A stretch of DNA of 64,000 nt from Campanula takesimana (taxonomy: Eukaryota > Streptophyta > Magnoliopsida > Asterales > Campanulaceae), in NCBI GenBank assembly GCA_026119855.1, contig JAOWBW010000044.1:744001-808000 (forward strand). The letters run 5' to 3'. The notes beneath the pieces were generated by a model. That model was given only the letters and a program-made list of their open reading frames with translations. It did no database searches and was not told the origin of the DNA. Positions 53,622 through 63,638 of this stretch are shown piece by piece (within the stretch, counting starts at the first letter, position 1; each line of letters opens with the position of its first letter). The position numbers and the translations under genes were made by a program.

Positions 53622-54525
53622 TTAGACGTAAAACCTCTTTAATTTGTCGAGGTTGACTTCCTTTGGCAGTTGATCTCCGTCTAAGTCCACGAGTCGGGCT
53701 GCACCGCCGCTTAGTATCTTCTTGACTACGTACGGACCAATCCATCGTGGCCCCCATTTTCCAAGGGGGTTCATGGCATTAGGAGGGTGTTGTCTTAGGA
53801 CCAAATCTCCCACACTGATGTTTCGGGGCTTCACCCTTTTTGTTGAAAGCCCTAGACATTCTTTGTCGATAGGCTCTCGTACGTTCGATTGCCCTTAGCC
53901 TTTTCTCGTCGAGTAGGGCTAGCTGTTCATATCGACTTTGCATCCAACCGACTTCATTGACTTGGTTCTCGAGGAGAACCCGCAGGGACGGAACTTCGAG
54001 CTCTATTGGTAGCACAGCTTCGGAACCATATACCAGTGCATAAGGAGTTTCTCCAGTCGCTGTCCGTATTGACATGCGGTAGCCCCATAATGCTAGAGGT
54101 AGCTTTTCGGGCCAATCCCTTCCAGTGGAGGCCATTTTCTTCACAATGGTCTCGATTGTCTTATTAGCTGCCTCGACCGCGCCGTTTGCTTGAGGGCGGT
54201 ATGGAGATGACTTGTACTTAGTGATCTTGTATTCTGCCAAGAGTGCGTCCATCTCTTTCTCAAAGTGAGAACCGTTGTCTGAGATGATCTCATGAGGGAC
54301 GCCGTATCGGCACATGATGTGGGTTTTCACGAATTCGGCCACTTTCTTGGCGTTAAGAACTCGGTAAGCTTGTGCTTCGACCCATTTTGTAAAATAGTCC
54401 ACGGCTACCAGGACGAAAGATTGCCCGTTGCTTCCAGTAGGGTGAACTTTGCCGATGATGTCTATGCCCTAACAAGAGAAAGGCCAAGGCGTGGTCATAT
54501 TGTAAAGCTGTGAGGGTGGAGCGTG
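53622..54525 (-). pseudogene. Integrase core and C-terminus of element E
   Basis: The core (from 54402) reads DYFTKWVEAQAYRV, then SDNGSHFEKE and YRPQANGAVEAANKTI, giving the D, D and E of the catalytic triad. GKWGPRWIGPYVVKKILSGG and EVNLDKLKRFYV (53834-53622) form the C-terminal end in another frame, so there is a frameshift near 53800. A TAG at 54469-54471 lies inside the integrase, upstream of the core. Expected role: joining cDNA to host DNA. Confidence 0.85.
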
Positions 54526-55446
54526 CTATAGATTGGCATGGAATTGGCATTTGGCGCACCTCTTGACTTTCTCGATGCAGTCTCTTTCCATGGTACTCCA
54601 ATAATAACCCATGCGGAGTATCTTCTTGGTCAACATAAACCCGTTCATGTGAGGCCCACATTCACCTTCGTGGATCTCATGCATTATTTCTTGAGCTTCG
54701 GTTTCATTTGCACATAGGAGATTGATCCCCTCGTGATGCCTTTTGTAGACTCTGTCCCCAATCAGTACATATCGGGAGGCTAGTCTTTGCAATGCCATTT
54801 GAGATTTCTTATTGCTGTTCTCGGGGTAAGTACCATCCTTGAGGAAATTCATGATATCTGCGTACCACGGGGAGTTTGTTTGGACCTCGTTGATCTCGAT
54901 ACTCATGCAGTATGCCGGACTGTTTCGTCGGGAGATTTTGAAGGGTTTCACCATTTTACCCTCAGGTATTTCAACCAGTGAAACGATGGTAGCTAGTGCA
55001 TCAGCGAAACGGTTTTTGTCCCTTGGCAGGTAATTGAAGGTGATTTCTTGAAATTGTTCAACCAACTCCTCGAGATGTTGACCATACCGTTGCAGGGTCG
55101 AGTCTTGAATCTTCCATTTTCCAGATGTCTGATTGATGATGAGCAAGGAATCACCGAATACTCCTAAACTTGTGACATTTCTTTCGAGGGCTGCTTCGAG
55201 CCCCGCTATGCAAGCTTCGTACTCAGCGGTGTTGTTAGTGGCTTCAAATTCAAGGCGGATGGCAATTGGAGTATACATGTCCTTTGGATCAACAAGTAAC
55301 ATTCCTATGCCATACCCATGCTTATTGGCTGCGCCATCGAAAAAAAGTTGCCACTTATTTTCCTCTGTTGTAGCGCAAATTAAATGCTCGTCGCGGAACT
55401 GTACATCTTCCCCCTTCACTTCTTCACACGGAAATTCAGCAAGCTA
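54526..55446 (-). pseudogene. Additional RNase H (aRNH) and integrase zinc finger of element E
   Basis: In the same frame as RT but after a TAG at 55444-55446: WQLFFDGAANKHGYGIGM, NNTAEYEACIAGLEAAL, GDSLLIINQ and RDKNRFADALA give the D, E, D, D of a second, plant-type RNase H. A linker follows, then the integrase HHCC finger (HEIHEGECGPHMNG, CIEKVKRCAKCQ). A TAG at 54526-54528 ends it. Dual RNase H is a hallmark of Tat elements. Confidence 0.9.
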
Positions 55447-57645
55447 ATCACTGAACACCTTCCCCCTGATGGATTTGAGTGTGACGTAAGTGATATCGTA
55501 GCCGGCGAGCATGAAATACCATTTGGCTATTCTTGTTGACATGAAAGGCTTCTCGAAGATGTAGCGGAGCGGGTCCACTTTTGCTACCAACTTGATTGGG
55601 AAGGCCTCCATGTAATGCTTGAGCTTTTGAGTAACCCAAACCAATGCAGCACAAGACTTCTCTAAGACAGAGTAGTTCTTTTCAGCTCCTTGAAACCGTC
55701 GGCTGACAAAGTAGATGGCATTCTCCTTTGTGGAGTCTCGCTGTTCTTGTGCTAACATAGCCCCTAGGGCTTCATCATTGACAGTGAGATAGAGCAAGAG
55801 AGGCTTCTCTTCTTGTGGTGGAACCAAAACTGGAGGGCATGTCAAGTAATGCTTCACTTGGTCGAAAGCTTCTTGGCACGCATCGGTCCATTCTAGAGCC
55901 ACGTTCTTTTTGAGTAGCTTGAAGATTGGCTCACACATGGAAGTGAGTTGGTGCACAAACCGACTGATGTATTGAAGTCTGCCCATGAAACCTTTGATTT
56001 CTTTTTGCGTCCTTGGGGGAGGCATGTCAATGATTGCCTTGATCTTGGAGGGATCGGCTTCAATTCCTCTCTCAGTGACCATGTAACCAAGAACCTTTCC
56101 TCTGATGACCCCAAAAGTGCACTTTGCGGGATTGAGTCTCATCTTGTGTTGTCGAAGCCTTTCAAAGAATTTGCGAAGATCGATCAAATGTTGACCATTA
56201 GTTCCCTTTGAATGGATGATCATGTCGTCTACATAGACCTCGATCTCTTTATGAATCATGTCGTGGAATAGATCCGTAACAGCCCTCTGGTAGGTAGCCC
56301 CAGCGTTCCTTAGTCCGAACGGCATGGCTGTGTAGCAGAAGGTCCCCCACGGAGTTGTGAAAGCTGTCTTGTGTTGATCCTCTTCGTACATGAGAATCTG
56401 ATTGTAACCGGCAAAACCGTCCACAAATGAGCGGACTTCATAGTTGGCAGTTGAATCGACGAGCATGTCGATGTTTGGTAGTGGGAAATCATCTTTCGGG
56501 GAAGCTTTGTTCAAATCCCGGAAGTCCACACAAACTCGAACCTTGCCGTTTGCCTTTCTGACTGTCACGATGTTGGCTAGCCAAGTCGGATACTCAATGA
56601 CTTTGATGAAACCCACACTGAGGAGCTTTTCAATTTCTTCTTTGACTTGTAGAGACCATTCTGACTTGATTTTTCTGAGCTTCTGCTTTACTGGCTTGGC
56701 GTCCTCTCTGATCGGAATTCTGTGCTCTGCGACCTTGTCCAAACCCGGCATGTCTTTGTATGACCATGCGAATACATCCACAAATTCTCTGAGCAGTGCA
56801 GTCAATTTGTCCTTGTCTTCCCCCTTGAAGAAGCTGCCAATCTTCGTTTCTTTCGGCTTTTCGTCGGTACCTAGATTAACAGTATGCAATTCTTCATCAG
56901 CCCCTGGACCATTTTCACCACGACAACGAACCTGTTGAGCTAGTTCATTTAGGTATGTTATGTTTTCGTGGTCTATTTCATCATAATTTGAATCGTTATT
57001 AACTTGTTCATTAAGTTCGTTATTAGTTAATTCATCATTTATGATGTTTGCAATCTCGGGGTACTCAGAAATATCGAATTTTTCATTAGCAAAGAAAGGA
57101 AACACACGCTCGGCTATTGCCTCCATATCCTCTTGGGTGAGGGTATTAGAAACACTCTCGGACTCGAAAGTAAGTGTGAGCCGCTCTTCCTTTGTTGATG
57201 TGCGGGGTATGCAACCCATTTCTCGGACCAAGAAATCTTCGGACACTAAGGGCCCCTTCGTTGAATACCAGTTGTTGATTGGCTCGGAGCTTGGTGGGAT
57301 CTCACTGATAGATGGACTCTCCATTTCTGTGTTGTCGGAGATGGCGTTGACTTGACAATCGTCCATGATGGCAAATTCTTCGAACATGGAGGCTAGATCG
57401 GATAGTTCTTCCCCCACGGTAACCTCTACCTCGGACTCTATAGTCACTTTCTTCCCCCACCACTCTCGGGGTGACATTGGAGTAGGCTCCCTTTCTTGCG
57501 TCGGGAATTCATAATCAGTGAAGATCTCGAGACCGGGCTTTCTGACGCCCTTGTTGTTAACCCACGGTTCGGGAAAGATCATGTACGGAACATCTTCCCC
57601 TTGGCGAACAAAATAACCGTTTAGTGTGTTGCGGTAAGGCCTCAA
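55447..57645 (-). pseudogene. Reverse transcriptase and RNase H of element E
   Basis: A 733-codon open stretch. The RT part has VCVDFRDLNKASPKDDF (near residue 365), FTTPWGTFCYTAMPFGLRNA and the active site VYVDDMIIHSK (YVDDM at 56221-56235). The first RNase H follows (LYLTVNDEALGAMLAQEQ, KNYSVLEKSCAALVW). It ends at an in-frame TAG after GKVFSD, beyond which the reading frame continues into the second RNase H. The upstream link to protease is broken by small frameshifts between about 57645 and 57785. Confidence 0.9.
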
Positions 57646-57772
57646 GTTGGGGATTTCTATCGTCGACCTTCTTTGCGAGCTTGGGTCCTTTGATTCTTGA
57701 CTGCTTGCTCGTACTATAAGTCATCCTTGGTAGGCTCGTATCCCAGACCAAACTTGTTCTTGACAAAAGGAA

Positions 57773-60187
57773 CTACCACGGGTGCAATATCCCTTGTTGA
57801 CGCTTCCCCAGGCCAAGACCGGGAAAGTGATTCATGTTCCTCATCATGCGGAGGACTTTAGGATTGCCGGGGGCCCATTGTCTGCTTCCCCTTTCTTTGT
57901 CGATGGTGTTGACGCCGGAGAGAGTGGCATCTTCTATCCCGTGTTGGACTTGGTGAACGGGTTGTCCTCCATTTCTGTGGATGGTGACATTCTCGGCCAT
58001 GATAGTGACTATCTCGTCCCCATTTCTGATTTTGACACACTGATGGAGAGTGGAAGGTACCGCATTGGAACTGTGGATCCAAGGTCGGCCCAGAAGTAGG
58101 TTGAATGAAGCAGGGACATCAAGTACTTGGAATGAGACGGACATGATCATGTTTCCAAATTCGATATCAACTTCTATCATTCCCATGACTGTACGGGCAG
58201 TGCTGTCGTACCCTCTAATGACTTGTGCGGAGGGTTGTAAATCGGAGCTTTTGAGCCCCAGTATGCCCATGACTCGGCTAGGCATTAAGTTGAGTGCAGA
58301 GCCACCGTCTACTAGAACCCTTGAGATGGGTCTCCCCCTTGCCCTTACTTTGAGGAAGATGGCTTCATTGTGTTCGGACCCAAATGGCGGGAGGTCCATG
58401 TCGGCAAAAGTGATGACATTGCCGAAGTGAATGTGACCTATCATTGCTGTGAGGTCCTCGGGAGTCGTGTCGGGAGAGACTGATGTGTCATCCAAGTTCT
58501 TGATGACGAGGTCTCGGTGTTTCTTTGATGATGCAATAAGGTCCCAGATGGATATGTTGGCTTGCGTCTTCTTGAGTTGTGTTAACAAATGATCTTCGGG
58601 TATGTCGTGTGCTTGCGATCTTTGAGAAGAGGTGCTGGTTGTTGCAGTATTGGGAGGGATTGTGCTCGTTGTTACTCGGCCACTGCGAGTGAGCACGTTC
58701 ACGGTCCCTTGTAGCTTCTTCTTCCTATTCTCTAAGACTTCCCTCATAATCTCATCATAAGTCACAACATAACAAGAATTATCAAGTTTATTCATATCAT
58801 CGGAGCCCTCATTCACAATTGGGATCGAATGAGTGGTTCCTTCAAACTCTCCTACCTCTATTACATTGACACCACCCTCATTAGGGATTATGAATTCCTT
58901 CTTATCTATGAGGTCTTGGATGGTGTTGCGGATGGAGAAGCAATCCTCGGTGAGGTGGCCGGTGCATTGATGGTAGTCACACCATTTGTGGTGAGCATGA
59001 TTGGCACGGAGCGGTTGTGGTTGCTTGTACCCTTGAAGAGGGGTGATTTGTCCCTTGGCCTTTAGAGCTTCATAGGCCTCGGTGATGGTCATGCCGTTGA
59101 GAGGAGTGTAGACGCGGTCGTTTTGGAACCGCTTGCCTTGTGGTGGGGGAACCTTCTTGTAATTCCCTTTGTTAGTAGTAACGACATTGACAAAAGCCTC
59201 TTTGTTTGAATTAGAGGCGGCCTTGTATCGGTAAGTAGGAGTGGCCTTCTTAATCTCCTTGAGCAAGTCATCCATGCGTACCCCCGCCTCATACATTTGG
59301 GAGAAGTCGGAGTAGCAAGCCCCACTTAGGTGGGTGCGGAGATCAATCTTTAGACATTTGAGAAAGATGTCCATTTGCTCTTTTGTGTTTGGCCTCTCAA
59401 CAATTTCAGAGAGCTTGTCATTCCATCTCCTTGTGAAGTCAATGAAGGACTCGTTGTCTCTTTGAGTGGTATTCTCGAGCTCTTTCCTTGTGGGCCGGTG
59501 AGTGGTGTTGCCTTGATATTGATTCTTGAAGGCAAGCATAGCGGCATCCCAATCAAGACGGACAGTGAGCGGGAGAGTTGCATACCAATCCTTGGCCGCC
59601 CCCTCGAGGGTGAGAGGAAAGCATTGAGCCATAACTTTTGGGGAGACCTTCTTCGGAACCATAGCCCAAATGTAAGTCTCGATGTGGGCCATCGGGCATG
59701 AGTTACCCTTAAACTTGCTAATGTCGGGCATCTGGAATTTGTCGGGAAGAGCGGCCATCGTGCTCATGAGGATGGATGACTGATAAAGGCTTGTGTTGGA
59801 GCCTTTTCCCATGTTGAGGCCGTCGAATTTCTGATCAATGTAGGCCATGATGGAATCGACCATTTTGGGGTCGTTGTTGTCGGTGCTTGGTCCCCCCACT
59901 TTTTTGGTGCGGGCGCTGACATATGGGCTTTCAAACATACCATTGGTCCACTCGGATTCCTCATTGTCATTAACCCCCTTGTTCTTGGAGAGTTTGAGGA
60001 GCTTGGCTTTCAATTGGTCAACCTCGGCCTCGTGGGCCTCCCTTTGACTGTCGACATGAGCTTGCCACAAGGCTTCTTTGGTTTGAGCCTCGTTGTTGAG
60101 AGTGGTGATTTGTTGTTGGAGTGTTTGAACCATGGCAGAAAGCTGTTCGAGAGTCATAGCGTTGTTGGTACTGGAGTCGCCGGCCAT
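57773..60187 (-). CDS. Gag, protease and start of G-patch of element E
   Basis: I place the start at MAGDSSTNNAMT (60187), matching MASNGN of element D; an in-frame ATG at 60370 is possible. Coiled coil first (WQAHVDSQREAHEAEVDQLK), then the capsid-like region (KFQMPDISKFKGNSCPMAH, FPLTLEGAAKDWYATLP), CHHC knuckle CDYHQCTGHLTEDC (near 58939-58982), and protease LVDGGSALNLMPS (near 58281-58318) with PASFNLLLGRPWIH. It ends in a G-patch-like HFPGLGLGKRQQG. About 805 codons from this start. The frame then stops, while the homologous C element continues through the G-patch into RT, so a shift near 57775 broke gag-pol. Confidence 0.85.
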   Translation of the reverse strand: MAGDSSTNNAMTLEQLSAMVQTLQQQITTLNNEAQTKEALWQAHVDSQREAHEAEVDQLKAKLLKLSKNKGVNDNEESEWTNGMFESPYVSARTKKVGGPSTDNNDPKMVDSIMAYIDQKFDGLNMGKGSNTSLYQSSILMSTMAALPDKFQMPDISKFKGNSCPMAHIETYIWAMVPKKVSPKVMAQCFPLTLEGAAKDWYATLPLTVRLDWDAAMLAFKNQYQGNTTHRPTRKELENTTQRDNESFIDFTRRWNDKLSEIVERPNTKEQMDIFLKCLKIDLRTHLSGACYSDFSQMYEAGVRMDDLLKEIKKATPTYRYKAASNSNKEAFVNVVTTNKGNYKKVPPPQGKRFQNDRVYTPLNGMTITEAYEALKAKGQITPLQGYKQPQPLRANHAHHKWCDYHQCTGHLTEDCFSIRNTIQDLIDKKEFIIPNEGGVNVIEVGEFEGTTHSIPIVNEGSDDMNKLDNSCYVVTYDEIMREVLENRKKKLQGTVNVLTRSGRVTTSTIPPNTATTSTSSQRSQAHDIPEDHLLTQLKKTQANISIWDLIASSKKHRDLVIKNLDDTSVSPDTTPEDLTAMIGHIHFGNVITFADMDLPPFGSEHNEAIFLKVRARGRPISRVLVDGGSALNLMPSRVMGILGLKSSDLQPSAQVIRGYDSTARTVMGMIEVDIEFGNMIMSVSFQVLDVPASFNLLLGRPWIHSSNAVPSTLHQCVKIRNGDEIVTIMAENVTIHRNGGQPVHQVQHGIEDATLSGVNTIDKERGSRQWAPGNPKVLRMMRNMNHFPGLGLGKRQQGILHPW

Positions 60188-61507
60188 TGATGATGTAGAA
60201 GCTGTTGGAGTGATCGGTTCACGGACAAGCCTATTGGATGAATCTCTGTAGATGCGGAGAGTACCGATCGGACCTATAATTGGAGAAGTAACCCTTGTCA
60301 GTCTCGGTTCACACTTTCGGTCCATGAAGAGGTTGGGAACACACAGTTGGGCACACGACTCGAACCACATAAGAAAAAGACTCTTTTTTTTTTTTATAAG
60401 TCGGAGGGAATGGGTCCCTTTTGGGGTTTCTAAGAAAATGGAATCGTCACACTAGTATATAGACCATCTCGCGGTCCCATATACTCATCGGATTCCATCA
60501 CGTTTGTGAATCCTACATGTATCGGGATTAAACTAAATTAATGTAGTAAAGCATACATGCGGGGACGGATTTTTATTTTCGTCCAAAATAACCACTTTCG
60601 GGGACGGATTTTTATTGCGTCCGTTTCAACAAGTTGGCATGTATGATTTGAAGACATTAGTTTAGGGAAATCTCGGTACATGGAAACCGACTTGAGTCAC
60701 GGAGTGTTAGACCCTAACTAGAATTGTGTGGTTTGTGCTCGGCTTGAATATGAGGCTTAAAGGTCACCCCCGGCATGTAGTCATGAACTACGCCACGGGC
60801 TGAGGTTTACCGCTTCGAAAGAGCCAAGGTCGAGTGGAGCTTGAAACTTTCTAGGACGGGCCTCGACGTGTTTGGGGTTGGACTTGTGCGACTCGATAGT
60901 GAGCAGTTTATAGGAGTAATGTGCACGTAGTGTGAGGTCTATCACGTGACAAAATTTTTTATTTTTATTTTTATTTTTTTTTGAAAAGAAAAGATAAAAC
61001 ACATAAACACATAAATTACAACTCCCGAATCACCCGTGTGACCGGTAAATAAAACATAAAATTAAACAGTCCAAGGGTTCAATTCTGTTCTAATGCAGGC
61101 AACTGTGCCCACACCACACTGTTCTGTTCAGTCACTGAAACCTGTTCTTGCCCCGGAAATTGGCCCAGAAGCGCGCGCCTCGGGCTAGTGTTGTGGGAAG
61201 CGCGCGCCTGGCGCATAGAAACTGGGAGGCGCCCGCTTCTGGGCTCACCTGTCAGATTATCAGAAAACTTATGGACTCAGGGGATTGCCCTGGTCCTGAT
61301 TGTGTGATGGAACCCCTGCAATGTTTGTTAGCACGACATAATAGGAAGAATAGGAAGAACACGTGGAAGGCGGGCGATTCTGGAATTTGACTCGGGACGC
61401 GCGCGCTTTGGACCATGAAGGTCCGAGGCGCGCGCTTCCCATGTCAATTTCCAGAATGCCCAGAAAAGTGAATTATGAACAGAAACACAAGTTTAACCCT
61501 CAAGCAG
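60188..61507 (-). other. Leader of element E with inverted repeat and GC clusters
   Basis: 60527-60670 repeats the D leader: CATACATGC/GCATGTATG arms enclosing two GGGGACGGA...CGTCC hairpins. GC palindrome groups at 61168-61238 and 61395-61440. A T run lies at 60384-60396. No supported gene. Confidence 0.6.
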
Positions 61508-61525
61508 TCCCCAGCGGAGTCGCCA
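61508..61525 (-). other. Primer-binding site, tRNA-Arg (element E)
   Basis: Minus sense TGGCGACTCCGCTGGGGA, one base from the LTR; identical to that of element D. Confidence 0.9.
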
Positions 61526-61526
61526 C

Positions 61527-62382
61527 TGTAGATACCCCGGGGAACCACGGTTTGGCTAGAGCGCGTGAATTATCCTAGGATGTCTAATTGATGTTTTAGA
61601 GTCGCCACCCACGTTTTTGAGGAACGTAAGAAAACCTAATGTTTATGAGCCTAAGTTTGATTTACGAAAACAGAGATTCTTGAGATGAGGGGTTCGGGGG
61701 TTAGGTTACGAAATGGGAAATACTTAAACACCCATTTCGCCCGAGCAAAGTCGTTCTTGTTTGTTCATAATTCACTTTCTAAGATAAATGTGTTCTTCCT
61801 ATTAAAATGATGATGAAAAGGGGTTTTAGAGTTTGAAATGTAGGGAGATGACTCCTAGGCCAATTCAATGTAATGAAGGAACCGTTGGTGTCATGTCCCA
61901 AATGGTTTTGGGTGATTGCACATTTGGTTGAAGAAGAAGAAGAAGAAGAAGAAGAAGAAGAAGAAGAAGAAGAGAAGTGCTTAAAACATTTACCTATAGT
62001 ATTCTTCAAAAAGAGACTGTTTTTGGAGCCAATCGGAGTCTCCAAGAAATCTTTCCCGGGCAAGATCATGTATAATGAGCAAGGGAGAGATTCTTGGGCA
62101 GAATCTGTAACTGACACGCCCCAGAGGCGCGCGCATCCCACCTAGGCGGCGGAAGGCGCGCGCGTCTGGCCTCAAGGGGCGGAGGCGCGCGACTCTGAGA
62201 AGCGATTTTTGACAGAATGGACTAGAAAGTTAGAACTGTTATTCAGTTTAGTCCCGGGACTTAACGGAGTCCGTCTGGAACTTAACCAAAGTAACAGAAA
62301 CTAACAGAAAACACTTAAATGAGGGAGAAACACAAAATCAAGTATGCAATCGGGGTGAGCGGTCCAAGGCGGGGTGTCTACA
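61527..62382 (-). repeat. Right (5') LTR of element E (856 bp)
   Basis: Same ends as the left LTR, but lacks about 146 bp between AAAAAGAGA and CTGTTTTTGGAGCC. GAA microsatellite at 61931-61972, GC cluster at 62117-62192. Confidence 0.95.
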
Positions 62383-62448
62383 CCACCTGTTTGTACATTC
62401 TCTTCACTTCTTTTGTCATTAAAAAATTATTTCTGACCAGTTTCTTAA

Positions 62449-62847
62449 CTCATTCCGTCCCAGAGTAAATGTCATAATTGACAAGTCAACAATTTTAAGC
62501 TTCTTTTTTATTTCCCAAATTGCCCCCACATAACATGCGCTGTTGCATTCCAAAACCTTCGTAATATGCATAAATTTGATGTTAATGATCAAGTTCTTGA
62601 ACTGGCAAGTTACACCATAAACACCACATAGCAGGGGTTTACTAAAAGTCTAATGCCTTGAGACGACTATGATTCATCACATCATAATCTTGCTCTATCT
62701 GTAACTCAAACATATTTAGCGGACCTTTTTAAAGAAAGGGCTGTTTAGGGAGATCATCATATTTTGTTTTGTATTTCTAAAAATGCGACTTTCGTTTTGG
62801 GACAGACCAATATGGAAAGTGCGACATTTATCATGGGGCGGAGGGAG
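62449..62847. mobile_element. Stowaway-like MITE
   Basis: Ends CTCATTCCGTCCCAG and GGGGCGGAGGGAG are near-complementary; TA is present on the right and AA on the left. About 400 bp, no ORF. It lies 67 bp from the end of element E. Confidence 0.6.
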
Positions 62848-63055
62848 TATGTCTTCTTCTTTTAAGTTAGGTATCACGACTCTCATAATAGTAAGCATAA
62901 TTTACTTGAGATGCTAAATAAATGGTCGGGTAAACCTGAACAACTCGACCAATGTCAATATAGCCTAGGTAACCGCATCTGCATGAAAGTGGTCGTTTAG
63001 ATAAGCTTAATACATGTATCACTCGTATGAATGTCGTCTACGAACTCTACTGCAG

Positions 63056-63255
63056 GTACCTTGATAGTACTAGCACAGGACAAGGAACTGGGACGATATG
63101 AGGGGAGCCCTTGTGCTCACTGTTCATACCTTGCATTTATGAACTGTGGGATACGGATTGGAGGCTGGAGCATGCATGGTTCACTCGTTTGGGTACATGT
63201 GATCAAGCTAAGGTTCTACGGGAGAACTCAGTTGTTTTCGCTGTAGGGTTAGATG
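63056..63255 (+). pseudogene. Unidentified coding-like segment, possible degenerate exon
   Basis: CTCTACTGCAG at 63045-63055 is a good splice acceptor, in phase with exon 2 of the glycosyltransferase: it would give K-Y followed by LDST. The expected glycine-rich YLDSD motif is not present, and a TGA follows 14 codons later. In the same frame afterwards a well-formed stretch reads CSLFIPCIYELWDTDWRLEH then AWFTRLGTCDQAKVLRENSV. I do not recognise it. It could be a broken third exon, an exon of another gene, or chance. Confidence 0.25.
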
Positions 63256-63294
63256 GCACGGGTATTTTTAACCATATGGTCAAGGCAGAGGAGG

Positions 63295-63295
<1 letters not shown>

Positions 63296-63327
<32 letters not shown>
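63296..63327. repeat. Poly(C) tract of 32 bases
   Basis: An uninterrupted C run directly followed by ACCTAG. Either a true microsatellite or an assembly length error. Confidence 0.8.
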
Positions 63328-63461
63328 ACCTAGATTATATGGGACACACATTCATCACGTGAGCCTCTCACTGTTCACCTATAAGTATCTCTGTCACCTC
63401 ATTATGAGGCAGATGAGAAGCAATACCCAAGTATTTGAACTAAAGTGTTTCTCAGCGTAGT

Positions 63462-63638
63462 TAAGACTTCGGTTCGATAATGACTCAAGTTGTTGCAAAC
63501 AATTCAAAACTTGGTTCGACTTGAGTTCGCACAATGAAGCTTGCTCAAACTCGAAACTCGAACTCGATAAATTTCAAACGAGCTCGAGTTCGGATATGCA
63601 TAACTCGACTTAGCTCGACTCATTTACAGCCCTAGCAT
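63462..63638. repeat. CGAGCT-rich dispersed repeat, copy 2 (truncated)
   Basis: Same vocabulary as 42363-43015 (AACTCGA, GAGCTCGAG) but in opposite sense, ending CATTTACAGCCCT. Confidence 0.5.

Larger units (their letters stand above)
50694..62382 (-). mobile_element. Element E: near-complete Tat-type Ty3/gypsy retrotransposon in intron 2
   Basis: 11,689 bp flanked by CCACC at 50689-50693 and 62383-62387. Minus-strand order: 5' LTR, tRNA-Arg primer site, leader, gag-protease-G-patch, RT, RNase H, additional RNase H, integrase, post-pol hairpins, then a plus-strand accessory ORF, minisatellite and 3' LTR. Two RNase H domains and tRNA-Arg priming place it in the Tat lineage. Stops and frameshifts in pol make it non-autonomous, although its LTRs are similar (about 15 substitutions by eye). 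Confidence 0.95.

Noticed and set aside
61779..62145. Poly-Ser or poly-Glu ORFs in the right LTR of element E
   Set aside because: Produced by the GAA microsatellite; the other LTR gives poly-Lys in another frame. No gene.
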